Source of the DNA: Periweissella fabalis
GTDB lineage: Bacteria; Bacillota; Bacilli; Lactobacillales; Lactobacillaceae
Assembly (NCBI RefSeq): GCF_012396505.1
Contig: NZ_JAAXPN010000001.1
Location: 1-64,000, forward strand
Direction: 5' to 3'
Length of the DNA: 64,000 nt
Each line of letters begins with the position of its first letter. Position 1 is the first letter of the stretch. A program made the position numbers and the translations under genes. Shown one piece after another: positions 1-8,569 of the stretch. The notes beneath the pieces were generated by a model. That model was not told where the DNA came from. It saw nothing but the letters and a program-made list of their open reading frames with translations, and searched no databases.

Positions 1-29
1 TGGATCATAAGTCATGTACTATGATAATT

Positions 30-108
30 TACTCTAAAAATTTGATATGTTCGAAATCCTAAATAGGACCCCTAAAGAAAATCTTTAGGGGTCCTATTTA
101 GGATTTTT
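30..108 (-). repeat. Dispersed hairpin repeat, copy 1 (with terminator)
   Basis: A 24-base-pair perfect stem (55-78 with 82-105) closes a three-base AAA loop and is followed by a T run, so it can stop transcription arriving from the left edge. The arm at about 30-54 resembles the arms of copies at 48.7 and 49.9 kb. Assignment to the repeat family rests on eye alignment and is weaker for this copy because it is near the window edge. Confidence 0.6.
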
Positions 109-210
109 TAGATAGCAGCGACCATCTATTATAGTACCTTTTTTTATGATAATATTTAATTGATTCAATAATGTAAAAAAATATATTAAAGTAAATGGAG
201 TATCATTCAA

Positions 211-2196
211 ATGAAAAGAACCATCCCCTTAGCTAAAATAGCTAATCATGGTTTAATGCTTTCGGTTAGTACCATGGTAACACTTGGTGTAACTAATTTT
301 GCCAATCATGATGAGACCACCCATAAAGCGACAGTTCAAGCTGCTACGGTGAATATGCATCAAACGTTACAAAATGCTATTAATACAGGTAAACAATATA
401 CACGCAAGTATTATACTGCAGCCTCATTTAATCGCCTACAAAATGCTTTGATGCAAGCACAGCAAATAAATAGTAATTCCAGGAGTACAACAACGCAATT
501 AAATACAGCATTAGCTACTTTAAATGCAGCTATGAATCAAATTCAACGGCTACCAGTAGCACCAATTGCACCAGCAGTTAAAGCTAACTTACAAAATACT
601 TTAGGTCGAGCACGAACGTATACAGCAAAATATTATACTGCAACCTCATATGCTCGTTTGCAAAAAGCAATCAATGATGCACAGGCAATTCTATATTTTT
701 GGCCGGCGACTACAAGTCAATACCAAAAGACGATTGCTGATCTTAATAATGCGATGCAAGCAATTGTATGGCTACCAGCGAATAAAACAGATTTACAAGC
801 AACTATTAATGCTGCAAAAGAATTCACTCTGGCATTTTATACTAGTGACTCAGTCGCCAAATTAGTGCCAGCCCTGAATGAAGCAATCCGTATTAATGCA
901 GATAATGATGTACAAATGTGGCCAGTTATTCAAGCAACAAGAAATTTACAACAAGCCATTCAACAAATGACGCGGCAACCTCGAACACGAGCTGAACTAA
1001 CAAGTTTATTACAACAAGCTGAGCAAGTTGTTAAATTTCCAGGAACTTGGAAAGCTAAAGCAAGTGATAAATTTGGAACGTGGTATACACAAGCAAGTGT
1101 TAATGCCCTTGCTAGTCAATTACCAATGGTAATACAAGCGTATACTAACCGCCAAGCACCTGTGGCTGATGTAACGAACGCTTATATTTGGTTAACTAAG
1201 ACAATAAATAATTTAGTACCAAGTATGGGTCCGTATATGATACAACAACCAGCACCAGTAACAATGTCTGTCTTGACGTTTAAAAATAATCCTACTATAT
1301 TTACATTACCAAACCTATATGGTCGCAATGGTCAAGTTCAAGTGGGAAATATAAATTGGCATATTAATGTAACGACTAAGATTAAAGGACAAGAATATAA
1401 TTTAATTACGAATTTAACGAATGCGTTAAAGGTAATGACACCAGGTCAGTATACTTTGACGTATACTATTAATGGTGGTTCAGGAAACAATGCAATAACG
1501 ACAACAATGACTCGTGTTATCAACTTAACTGCCGATGGCCAAAATAATTTTAATAATCCAATGTATCATTTTGGACTAATTCCAACAATAGCAATTAACC
1601 GCGATCCTCATATGTATTCGACGTTACCATATGCACAATTAGCTACTAATCCCGTGTTGTATGATAATAATAATGCAATTGTTGATCCACAAGCTTATCG
1701 AGTTAATTATCAAATTATGCTAGGCCAACAAGCATATGGGTTATTTGATAAAGCCGTAGATTATGCATTGCCTGGTTCTTATCGGGTTAAATTTGCAGCC
1801 ACTGGAATGTATACTGGCCGAGCACTAACCACTTTTACACAAACAATGAAGTTGAATGCACCTGATAATCGGAATGTACTTAATCCACAAGGCAATTATC
1901 AATTTGTTGGTTTAACGCCAACTACAATTTCGGGTAGTGATTATCAAGCAATTTTGAAAAGTGGAGATAATGGTGATGCATCTTTTGATCCGTTTTATGG
2001 TGTTGGTTTAGTTGATAATCATCATCAAGCAATAACTGATTATGGGACGGTAAATGTTTATTCTGATTGGGCTAATATTGATTTTGGACAAGGAAATTAT
2101 GCTGCACCAGGACAATACCAAGTTAAGTACTATGCAATTGCAGCAGATGGTCACATGGTTGCAACTGGAACTCGAAGTGTAACAATAATTAAATAG
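211..2196 (+). CDS. Secreted repeat-rich surface protein (FIVAR-like and Ig-like repeats)
   Basis: The protein has 661 residues. Residues 1 to about 45 form a signal peptide: MKR start, hydrophobic stretch, and an Ala-rich cleavage region near VQAA. Residues about 47-335 hold four helical repeats of about 65 residues; the first two carry a K-Y-Y-T-A-x-S-x-x-R-L-Q core, as in FIVAR modules of Gram-positive adhesins. Residues about 350-661 hold three beta-rich repeats, each ending in a P-G-x-Y-x-[VL]-x-[FY] strand, like bacterial Ig-like domains. It should lie outside the cell and bind host, matrix or wall polymer, but no ligand can be named. There is no LPXTG motif, membrane tail, SLH or LysM, so attachment is unclear. 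It is a single gene between two terminators. The function is inferred from architecture only. Confidence 0.75.
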   Translation: MKRTIPLAKIANHGLMLSVSTMVTLGVTNFANHDETTHKATVQAATVNMHQTLQNAINTGKQYTRKYYTAASFNRLQNALMQAQQINSNSRSTTTQLNTALATLNAAMNQIQRLPVAPIAPAVKANLQNTLGRARTYTAKYYTATSYARLQKAINDAQAILYFWPATTSQYQKTIADLNNAMQAIVWLPANKTDLQATINAAKEFTLAFYTSDSVAKLVPALNEAIRINADNDVQMWPVIQATRNLQQAIQQMTRQPRTRAELTSLLQQAEQVVKFPGTWKAKASDKFGTWYTQASVNALASQLPMVIQAYTNRQAPVADVTNAYIWLTKTINNLVPSMGPYMIQQPAPVTMSVLTFKNNPTIFTLPNLYGRNGQVQVGNINWHINVTTKIKGQEYNLITNLTNALKVMTPGQYTLTYTINGGSGNNAITTTMTRVINLTADGQNNFNNPMYHFGLIPTIAINRDPHMYSTLPYAQLATNPVLYDNNNAIVDPQAYRVNYQIMLGQQAYGLFDKAVDYALPGSYRVKFAATGMYTGRALTTFTQTMKLNAPDNRNVLNPQGNYQFVGLTPTTISGSDYQAILKSGDNGDASFDPFYGVGLVDNHHQAITDYGTVNVYSDWANIDFGQGNYAAPGQYQVKYYAIAADGHMVATGTRSVTIIK

Positions 2197-2223
2197 AAAT
2201 AAAAGACACTTGGATAATGAATA

Positions 2224-2273
2224 AAATGACAAAAAAGCCTGAAGTTTTATAAATTCAGGCTTTTTTGTCATTT
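2224..2273. terminator. Bidirectional intrinsic terminator
   Basis: A 20-base stem (2224-2243 with 2254-2273) has a GCCTGAA core and runs of A and T on opposite flanks. It lies between convergent genes, so it can serve the surface protein gene on one strand and the SPFH gene on the other. Confidence 0.85.
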
Positions 2274-2323
2274 ATAAAGTTATGTACCTTTTTGGTACTT
2301 GTGTTAGTGGAAATTTACAAAGC

Positions 2324-3145
2324 TTATTTATCAGTTACTTGCTTAAAAATTTTGGCCATTGGTGCTAATTGGCCAAATTTAGCCGCATCATCAGTTGGAG
2401 CAACAACCAAGTTGGCATTAGAATTGGCCAATTCTTGGAATGCTTGAATGGATTGGTTTTGGAAGAAATTAGCATCAACTTTTTCTAAAGCTGCTGCGAC
2501 GGTGGCAATACGATTTGCTTCAGCTTGAGCTTTAATCCGAATTGATTCTGCTTCAGCCTTGGCCGTATTAACCATAGCTTCATTTTGAGCTTTCGTTGAT
2601 AGTTCGATTGATTTAGCATTTCCTTGTGCTTGAGAAATTGTTGCTACTCGTTTACGATCAGCCTCAAGTTGGGTATCCATAGCAGCTTGGATTGATGGCG
2701 AAGGTTTTAGTTCGTCAATATTTAAGCGATCAACATTAATTCCGTAAATGCTGGTTAAATCACCAATTGCTTGACTTAATTCACGGTTAATTTGGGCAGT
2801 TGAACCTAATGCGTCATTTAAATCCATACGACCAATAATATCTCGCAAATGACCACGAACAAGTTGTGCCATTGATTCAACAGAATCAGTATTTTCATAT
2901 TGGAATTTAACTGCATCCGTTACGTGATAATTAAGGGTTACACTAGCTGAAATTTCAGCATTATCTTTAGTAATTACAGAATAATCAGGTAATCGTACCG
3001 GGCGCATTGCTAAGCTAACTTGTCGAATTTTTTGAATGAAAGGAATATAAAAGTGTAATCCAGGGTTAACGCTAGTACGATATTTTCCTAATGTTTCGAC
3101 TAGTCCTTGACTGTTTTGTGAAATAATCTTGATTCCAAAAGGCAT
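2324..3145 (-). CDS. SPFH/band 7 (stomatin-like) protein
   Basis: The 273-residue protein shows the SPFH pattern: residues about 8-40 carry the V-E-x-L-G-K-Y-x-x-x-x-x-P-G-L-H-F segment. The prohibitin-homology core follows to about residue 160. An Ala/Glu/Lys-rich coiled coil with repeated Q-A-x-A-x-x motifs spans about 165-230. SPFH proteins scaffold membrane microdomains or chaperone membrane complexes. Unlike most stomatins there is no N-terminal membrane anchor: the protein opens directly with the SPFH strand, so membrane contact must be peripheral. The start has an AGGAGA ribosome site. It lies 16 bases downstream of the ribbon-helix-helix gene and probably shares its promoter and operator. 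The partner is unknown. Confidence 0.85.
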   Translation of the reverse strand: MPFGIKIISQNSQGLVETLGKYRTSVNPGLHFYIPFIQKIRQVSLAMRPVRLPDYSVITKDNAEISASVTLNYHVTDAVKFQYENTDSVESMAQLVRGHLRDIIGRMDLNDALGSTAQINRELSQAIGDLTSIYGINVDRLNIDELKPSPSIQAAMDTQLEADRKRVATISQAQGNAKSIELSTKAQNEAMVNTAKAEAESIRIKAQAEANRIATVAAALEKVDANFFQNQSIQAFQELANSNANLVVAPTDDAAKFGQLAPMAKIFKQVTDK

Positions 3146-3161
3146 AATACTTTCTCCTATT

Positions 3162-3503
3162 CTATAGTGCGTTACTAAGTGATAAATCAGTGAGAATTAA
3201 AACGTTGTCTTGAACATTACTAATCAGGTATTGATGATTTAAATCAGGAATAGAATTATTAATAATCACAAAGCGATAATAAATTCCTTTGACCTCAATT
3301 AGGTTATGTTCCGGTGTAATTTGACTACCATCAACAGTTAAACCGACAAAGCGTCGTTGTTCAAGTGAGCCTTCGCGTTCAATTGATTGCGAGAGTAAAG
3401 TAGTGATACTACTGTTGACACTTAAATGTTGTCGCTTAGCGTAGGCTTCAATTTGTGTATATAAATCGTAGTCAATACGCAAAAGAAATTGTTTTTTCGC
3501 CAT
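3162..3503 (-). CDS. Ribbon-helix-helix (HicB/Arc-like) DNA-binding protein
   Basis: The 113-residue protein begins with a strand-helix-helix pattern (residues 1-42: F-L-L-R-I-D, then two helices around YTQIEAYAKR and SVNSSITTLL), as in Arc/HicB-type regulators. Residues 43-113 form a small beta-rich domain that I do not recognise. No toxin gene adjoins it, so a toxin-antitoxin pair is not supported. A 10-base perfect inverted repeat lies 21-44 bases upstream of the ATG, and the protein probably binds it to control itself and the SPFH gene behind it. The ribosome site is AAAGGA. The DNA-binding call is fairly secure from the fold pattern; autoregulation is inference. Confidence 0.75.
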   Translation of the reverse strand: MAKKQFLLRIDYDLYTQIEAYAKRQHLSVNSSITTLLSQSIEREGSLEQRRFVGLTVDGSQITPEHNLIEVKGIYYRFVIINNSIPDLNHQYLISNVQDNVLILTDLSLSNAL

Positions 3504-3520
3504 GGCGTAGTCCTTTCGGT

Positions 3521-3551
3521 AACGTATGATATCAAAGTGATATCATATGTT
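3521..3551 (-). promoter_or_regulatory. Palindromic operator upstream of the RHH-SPFH operon
   Basis: Bases 3525-3534 (TATGATATCA) are the exact reverse complement of 3538-3547, with a 3-base spacer. The symmetry extends outward two to three more bases with a G.T-type mismatch. It sits between a likely promoter (TTTACT, 17 bases, TAAGAT on the minus strand, about 3555-3585) and the RHH start codon, a typical place for an autoregulatory operator. Confidence 0.7.
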
Positions 3552-3685
3552 TAAGATTATCTTAGTATTTCTTTAAAGTAAAGTAAAAAGTTGGTTTAAT
3601 ATAAAATCTAATGGTTGATTAATTTTTAAAAGGATATGTGGCAGGCTGCTCGTTTACTTTAACGCTATGAAAGTGTGTTTTTTAA

Positions 3686-4897
3686 TTAATTATTAGCAAG
3701 ATACGCTTTGAAATAAGTGGCTAATTGTTTAATGCCTGGCTCAATTTTTTCAAGGGGAACGTTTGAATAATTTAAGCGTGCACAATTACGAATATCTGAG
3801 CTAGCATATTGTGGTTGGCTAGGTACAAAAACAATGTGGGCTTTTGGTAGTAAGATATCATGCATAAATTTATTTAAATCAAGTTTTTTTGGACCAGTTA
3901 GCCAAAGAAAGAAGCCACCTTCAGGCTCGGTAAAGGTGATTTCAGCGGGCATATATTTACGTAGTGCATTGACCATAACATGACATTTTTCAGCATAAAT
4001 CGGCTTCATTTTAGCAATATGCTGGTCAAGGTTATTGGTAGTTAAATATTCTGCTAAAGCTAACATTGTCATGTTTGGTGATTGGACGTCATTGGCTGAT
4101 TTTAGGCCAGCTAGTTCAACTAACATATCATGCTCGGCAACTAAATACCCAACACGTAAACCTGGTGATAAAATTTTAGAAAAACTAGAAACATACAATA
4201 CCCGATGATGATGATCGAAGCTTTGAATGGTTGGTAATTCGGTACCACGATACCTTAAATCACGGTAAGGTGAATCTTCTAAAATATAGAAATCATATTC
4301 GGCTGCTAAATGTGCTAGTCGTTGACGCTTGGCAGTACTTAAAGTAATTCCAGTTGGATTTTGAAAATCAGGAATTGTATAGAGGAGTTTAATTCGATTA
4401 GCTCCTCGGTGAGCTTTTAAATCGGCTTCTAATTGGTCAACATTAAGGCCATCAGCTTCCATAGGAATTTCATAATACGTTGGGGCATAACTTTCAAAAG
4501 CCGAAATAGCTCCCACATATGTCGGACCTTCAATGGCTAAACCATCGCCAGGATTGATGAATAGTCGTGTGATTAAGTCAATTGCCTGTTGGCCACCTTG
4601 AGTAATTAGTAAATCATCTGCAGTAACAGCGACACCAGTTCGTTGTAAATGACGTTGTGCTAAAATAGTTCGTAGGGCAACAGGCCCTTTGGCATCAGTA
4701 TATTGGAAAATTCCGGGTGTATTAGTTGTAAGGGCCTGCTGAAAAGCTGTAGTAATCTCGGCACTGGGGAATAATTGTTGATCAGGATAACCACCAGCAA
4801 ATGATGTGTTGATAGGATTTGAACTTTCAATAAATAATTCTGCCAAGACAGAACTGTCGTAGTTAATGACACGCTTAGCGAAATTTTGATTTTTCAT
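3686..4897 (-). CDS. PLP-dependent aminotransferase (class I/II, LysN/AraT-like)
   Basis: The 403-residue enzyme transfers amino groups between an amino acid, probably aromatic or 2-aminoadipate-like, and a 2-oxo acid. The fold type I pattern is clear: Q-G-G-Q-Q at about 100-104, F-Q-N-P-T-G around Asn180, E-D-S-P-Y around Asp208, and S-F-S-K-I-L-S-P-G-L-R-x-G with the Schiff-base Lys241. A substrate-binding Arg sits in the C-terminal A-R-L-N-Y segment. An earlier ATG exists six codons upstream, but the GAGG ribosome site lies between them, so the MKNQ start is preferred. There is no N-terminal GntR domain, so it is not an MocR regulator. It is a single gene facing away from xerC. Exact substrate is unknown. 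Confidence 0.85.
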   Translation of the reverse strand: MKNQNFAKRVINYDSSVLAELFIESSNPINTSFAGGYPDQQLFPSAEITTAFQQALTTNTPGIFQYTDAKGPVALRTILAQRHLQRTGVAVTADDLLITQGGQQAIDLITRLFINPGDGLAIEGPTYVGAISAFESYAPTYYEIPMEADGLNVDQLEADLKAHRGANRIKLLYTIPDFQNPTGITLSTAKRQRLAHLAAEYDFYILEDSPYRDLRYRGTELPTIQSFDHHHRVLYVSSFSKILSPGLRVGYLVAEHDMLVELAGLKSANDVQSPNMTMLALAEYLTTNNLDQHIAKMKPIYAEKCHVMVNALRKYMPAEITFTEPEGGFFLWLTGPKKLDLNKFMHDILLPKAHIVFVPSQPQYASSDIRNCARLNYSNVPLEKIEPGIKQLATYFKAYLANN

Positions 4898-5049
4898 AAA
4901 AGACCTCGTTAACATTGATATTTTAAAACTTAAATAACAAGTATAGTTTTTAAAATTAAAAAACGATTAGAAATATTATATTATAATTGTAGCTTATCAT
5001 CTAAAAAAATTACAACTAATTTTTATTGAATCAACAATTTGGAGGGATT

Positions 5050-5958
5050 ATGTTAAAAGAATTAAAGTTATTTTTACAATATTTAGCGATTGAACGCCAA
5101 TTTTCACCAGAAACACTTAAAGCTTATCAACAAGATTTAAAATTATTTGCGCAATTTTGTCAAAGTGAGCTTGGCGATTTTAACTGGACTGATGTTGATG
5201 CAAATCTTATTCGAGCATGGCTTAGTCAGTTGTATGATCAAAAATTAGCTGCAACAACTATTAATCGTAAATTAAGTTCGCTACGTTCTTTTTACCAATT
5301 TCTAATCAATAATCACTTTGCAAATCAAAATCCATTTGCAGATGTTCAAGTTAAACAACATCCGCAGCATTTACCACATTATTTTCGAGAACCAGAATTA
5401 GCAACATTATTTGCAACTGTTAATGCGCAAAAAACACCCTTAAAAGAACGGAATGTGGCATTATTAGAATTATTGTATGGAACTGGTATGCGGGTATCTG
5501 AAGTGGCTAATTTAACATTAAACCAAATTGACTTTGATCGTGAGACAATTCATGTATTTGGTAAAGGAGGTAAAGAACGTTTCGTACCACTAGGGTCATA
5601 TGCCAAAAAAGCCTTACTAAATTATATCAATGGTTTACGACAAAAATTAATACAGCAATATCATACCGACCATAATGTTGTATTTATTAACCGTTTAGGG
5701 GGCCCCATCTCAAGTGGAGGGATTGAATATATTCTTAAGCAAGTGATGAAAGCAACCGGATTGGGGAATGAAATGCATCCGCATATGTTTCGTCATACTT
5801 ATGCGACAGATTTATTAAATAATGGTGCTGATTTGCGAAGTGTTCAAGAATTGTTAGGACACGCTAATTTAAGTACGACGCAAATCTATACGCATATTAG
5901 CCGAGAACAATTGCAAGCTGATTATCGTAAGTACTTTCCACGTGCAAGTCATGAATGA
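5050..5958 (+). CDS. xerC: Tyrosine recombinase XerC
   Basis: This 302-residue recombinase would act with XerD at dif to resolve chromosome dimers. The N-terminal SAM-like domain covers about 1-90. The catalytic domain has Arg148 (G-T-G-M-R), Lys172 (G-K-G-G-K), His245 and Arg248 (H-M-F-R-H-T), His271 (L-G-H-A-N) and the nucleophile Tyr280 (Q-I-Y-T-H). The S-V-Q-E-L-L-G-H-A-N-L-S-T-T pattern matches XerC better than XerD. The frame opens upstream at 5026, but the GGAGGG ribosome site sits just before the ATG at 5050. hslVU, often next to xerC in related species, is not here. Confidence 0.88.
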   Translation: MLKELKLFLQYLAIERQFSPETLKAYQQDLKLFAQFCQSELGDFNWTDVDANLIRAWLSQLYDQKLAATTINRKLSSLRSFYQFLINNHFANQNPFADVQVKQHPQHLPHYFREPELATLFATVNAQKTPLKERNVALLELLYGTGMRVSEVANLTLNQIDFDRETIHVFGKGGKERFVPLGSYAKKALLNYINGLRQKLIQQYHTDHNVVFINRLGGPISSGGIEYILKQVMKATGLGNEMHPHMFRHTYATDLLNNGADLRSVQELLGHANLSTTQIYTHISREQLQADYRKYFPRASHE

Positions 5959-6048
5959 AAGCGCTAAATATTTCGAAATCAAACGGCTATTAATTTGAAT
6001 TTGTGATAAACTAAATACTATTAATTAAACTAATGAGAGTAGGGATGA

Positions 6049-6933
6049 ATGATGACAGTACGTATTGAAAATGACAATCTGATTGTTGAAATTCACGAAC
6101 ACGGTGCTGAATTGCAAAGTGTTCGCCGAAAGGATAGTGATTTAGAGTATATATGGCAAGCTGATCCAAAATATTGGAATCGGCATGCGCCAGTACTTTT
6201 CCCAATTGTTGGGCGGCTAAAAAATAATCAATATGAATTTGCTGGCAATACTTACTATTTGAGTCAACATGGATTTGCGCGTGATTTAAACTTTATTGTC
6301 ATTGAACAAAGTACAACTCATGCAGTTTTTGAACTTCGCGATTCACCATTGACTAAAAATCTTTATCCGTTTAGTTTTCATTTTCAGATTAAGTATACTT
6401 TAACAACTAAAGATACTGTAAAAATTGAGTATTTTGTACATAATCCTGGTGAAACTCCAATTTACTTCCAAGTTGGTGGTCATCCTGCCTTTAATGTGCC
6501 AATGGAACAGGGCCATAAGTTCACCGATTATTATGTTAACGTTGATCCAGTTAAAGAGTACGATCGTATTAAATTAGTGGGACCATATTCGGATCCTGAT
6601 CATATGGGGACCTTTAATCCACGTATTCCTTTACGTTTACGCTATGACGACTATAAAGAAGATGCGATTATCTTGTCATTAGAACAACAGCCAACGTCAT
6701 TGATTCTTGCACGCTTAGATGCATCTCATGGGGTAACAATGCATTTAGCAGATGCCAAATATGTTGGTATTTGGTCACCTTATGGGAAGGATGCACCTTT
6801 TGTTTGTCTTGAACCATGGTGGGGCTTGGCAGATACTTTGGATGCAGATGGTGATATTAAGCATAAATTTGCAATTAACAAATTAGATGGCCAACAAGAT
6901 TACTCAGCTAATTGGAGTTTGACATTCTTTTAA
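6049..6933 (+). CDS. Aldose 1-epimerase family protein
   Basis: The 294-residue protein belongs to the galactose mutarotase-like superfamily, which interconverts alpha and beta anomers of sugars or sugar phosphates. Visible features are the early H-G-A-E-L segment (residues about 14-18), the N-R-H-A-P-V-L-F-P-I-V-G-R-L block (about 44-57), a G-G-H-P-A-F motif with the likely catalytic His near 145-150, and a terminal C-L-E-P-W-W-G segment carrying the likely Glu base. The W-x-R-x-A-P-x-L-F-P pattern is typical of the LacX/YihR-like branch rather than classical GalM. Two adjacent ATGs (6049, 6052) are possible starts behind an AGAGTAGGG ribosome site. Physiological substrate is unknown. Confidence 0.82.
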   Translation: MMTVRIENDNLIVEIHEHGAELQSVRRKDSDLEYIWQADPKYWNRHAPVLFPIVGRLKNNQYEFAGNTYYLSQHGFARDLNFIVIEQSTTHAVFELRDSPLTKNLYPFSFHFQIKYTLTTKDTVKIEYFVHNPGETPIYFQVGGHPAFNVPMEQGHKFTDYYVNVDPVKEYDRIKLVGPYSDPDHMGTFNPRIPLRLRYDDYKEDAIILSLEQQPTSLILARLDASHGVTMHLADAKYVGIWSPYGKDAPFVCLEPWWGLADTLDADGDIKHKFAINKLDGQQDYSANWSLTFF

Positions 6934-7014
6934 AAAATTTAAAAAATAACCACCTTAAAAGATGTTAATGTGCTATACTAATGCAGTTAATTTTTTGAAA
7001 GTTGGTATGTTACT

Positions 7015-7626
7015 TTGGAATTAGTAATTTTATGTATTATAAGTTACTTTATTGGCTCATTGCCATTTGGTTATTGGATTGGCAAAGTCTTTTATGGCCG
7101 TGATATTCGGACTGAAGGATCGGGGAATATTGGAACAACAAATACATTACGTGTACTTGGACCGGTTGCCGGAGTAGCCGTTTTATTACTTGATTTATTT
7201 AAAGGAACCTTGGCCGGTGCATTACCTACATTATTAGGCATGCATCATATAAATCCTTTTATCACAGGTTTTTTTGCGATTATTGGCCACACTTTTAGTA
7301 TCTGGCTAAAATTTAAAGGTGGCAAGGCAGTTGCAACATCAGCTGGTGTCTTGATTGCTTATAACCCATTTTTCTTCGCCGTGGCAGTAATTACACTAGT
7401 TGTGATGTTATTTTTGTTTAGCATGATGAGTGTAGGCTCAATTATGGGCTTTATTATGGTAACGGCTACGGCAGCCATGTTTCATGATTGGGTTTTGACA
7501 ATTATTGCCGGTGTCTTAACTATTTTTGTTACTTATCGTCATCGAGCGAATCTTAAGCGGGTTTTACAGGGTAATGAAAGCTTAATGCATTTTGGTTTAT
7601 ATTATTGGCTAACTAAACGTAAATAA
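7015..7626 (+). CDS. plsY: Acyl-phosphate:glycerol-3-phosphate acyltransferase PlsY
   Basis: The 203-residue membrane enzyme acylates glycerol-3-phosphate from acyl-phosphate, the first step of phosphatidic acid synthesis with PlsX. Conserved blocks are S-L-P-F-G-Y at about 15-20, E-G-S-G-N-I-G-T-T-N after the first loop, and a central K-F-K-G-G-K-A-V-A-T-S motif. Five or six hydrophobic segments are seen. The start codon appears to be TTG at 7015; an ATG seven bases before it is out of frame. Length and motifs fit the family. It converges with def, with a hairpin repeat between them. Confidence 0.92.
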   Translation: MELVILCIISYFIGSLPFGYWIGKVFYGRDIRTEGSGNIGTTNTLRVLGPVAGVAVLLLDLFKGTLAGALPTLLGMHHINPFITGFFAIIGHTFSIWLKFKGGKAVATSAGVLIAYNPFFFAVAVITLVVMLFLFSMMSVGSIMGFIMVTATAAMFHDWVLTIIAGVLTIFVTYRHRANLKRVLQGNESLMHFGLYYWLTKRK

Positions 7627-7639
7627 GCTAGTTTACAAT

Positions 7640-7735
7640 AGTAGTTGTAGCCTAATAAAAAATATCGCAAAAGTTCGATTCATTTAAAATATACACAAAA
7701 ATCCCAGGAAAAGTTATTTTTCCTGGGATTTTTGC
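7640..7735 (-). repeat. Dispersed hairpin repeat, copy 2 (with terminator)
   Basis: Bases 7697-7733 form a terminator stem (AAAAATCCCAGGAAAA with its complement) between convergent plsY and def. The arm at about 7650-7696 contains a GCAAAAGTTCGATTCATTTAA segment that matches the reverse complement of the arm after the hairpins at 27.6 and 35.4 kb. Confidence 0.65.
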
Positions 7736-7797
7736 AACACTTCCATTTCAAGTGTTCGATAAATTTATCTGCTTTTTGAAGCTATTACGGCATAGCT

Positions 7798-8358
7798 TTA
7801 TTTGATGTACTTAGTATCTGGGTTTTCACTCCAAGGACTAGTTGCATTAATGTGATCATAGTATAAAATACCATGTAAGTGATCAATTTCATGTTGGAAT
7901 ACGATTGCTGGATAATCTTTAAGTCGGATTTTAACGGTTTCACCATCAAGGTTTTGGTAACGAACAGTAATACGGTCATGACGAGGAACAAAACCAGGGA
8001 CATCTTCATCAACTGAAAGACAACCTTCCCCCACATCAAGAGCGCCATCTTGGACGGAATGTGAGATAATAACCGGATTTGAAATAACACCCTTAAAGAT
8101 AGGCTCATCATCTTCATATTCACCAGGAACTAAAATTGCAGCCATTCGCTTTGAAACGCCAACTTGTGGAGCAGCAAGACCAACACCAGGACGAAGCTTG
8201 TATTTTTCATTTTCTTTTTCATCTTGGCTGATAACCAAGTATTCCATCATATCAGCAGCAAGCTTTTGATCTTCAGCAGACAATGGAAATTCAACATCGG
8301 CAGCCTCTTGACGTAATACAGGATTACCATCGCGAGTGATATCATTCATTAAATACAT
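7798..8358 (-). CDS. def: Peptide deformylase
   Basis: The 186-residue enzyme removes the formyl group from N-terminal methionine of new proteins. All three family motifs are present: [16 protein letters not shown] (metal Cys) and H-E-I-D-H-L (two metal His and the catalytic Glu). The insertion between motifs 1 and 2 and the overall length fit the longer Gram-positive (type II) class. The GGAGGC ribosome site is six bases before the ATG. It is transcribed divergently from the pdh operon, a neighbourhood common in lactobacilli. Confidence 0.95.
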   Translation of the reverse strand: MYLMNDITRDGNPVLRQEAADVEFPLSAEDQKLAADMMEYLVISQDEKENEKYKLRPGVGLAAPQVGVSKRMAAILVPGEYEDDEPIFKGVISNPVIISHSVQDGALDVGEGCLSVDEDVPGFVPRHDRITVRYQNLDGETVKIRLKDYPAIVFQHEIDHLHGILYYDHINATSPWSENPDTKYIK

Positions 8359-8456
8359 ATGAAGCCTCCAAAAAATTATAAATAATAATTAATTTTACCC
8401 TTAAAAATCAACTGATGCAAGGTGTGAAAAAGTTATACATAGATTACTATTACCAC

Positions 8457-8485
8457 TTGCTTTTTGATGGACATTATTCTATTAT
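8457..8485 (+). promoter_or_regulatory. Promoter of the pdh operon
   Basis: TTGCTT (8457-8462) and TATTAT (8480-8485) are separated by 17 bases. The predicted start of transcription near 8492 lies just upstream of the cre site, consistent with carbon control of pdhABCD. Confidence 0.6.
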
Positions 8486-8506
8486 GGTGGTGTAGATGAA
8501 ACCGCT

Positions 8507-8520
8507 TACATTAATTTGGC
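8507..8520 (+). promoter_or_regulatory. CcpA-binding cre site, pdh operon
   Basis: TGAAACCGCTTACA fits the consensus TGWNANCGNTNWCA at every position. It lies about 15 bases after the predicted transcription start, where CcpA binding would act as a roadblock. ccpA itself is in this window at 42.8 kb. Confidence 0.7.
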
Positions 8521-8569
8521 ATATTTACCAAAGTTATGTATTAGTTTTACAAAAGAAAGGACTTTTACT

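Noticed and set aside
2008-2271. Minus-strand 87-codon frame overlapping the surface-protein gene end
   Set aside because: It is antisense to a strong coding frame, runs through the terminator hairpin and has no ribosome site.
3162-3503. HicB-type antitoxin of a toxin-antitoxin pair
   Set aside because: No HicA or other small toxin frame adjoins it on either side; the neighbour is an SPFH protein.
5953-5966. cre site TGAAAGCGCTAAAT before the aldose epimerase gene
   Set aside because: The last three positions depart from consensus (AAT for the usual WCA end), and no clear promoter is placed around it.
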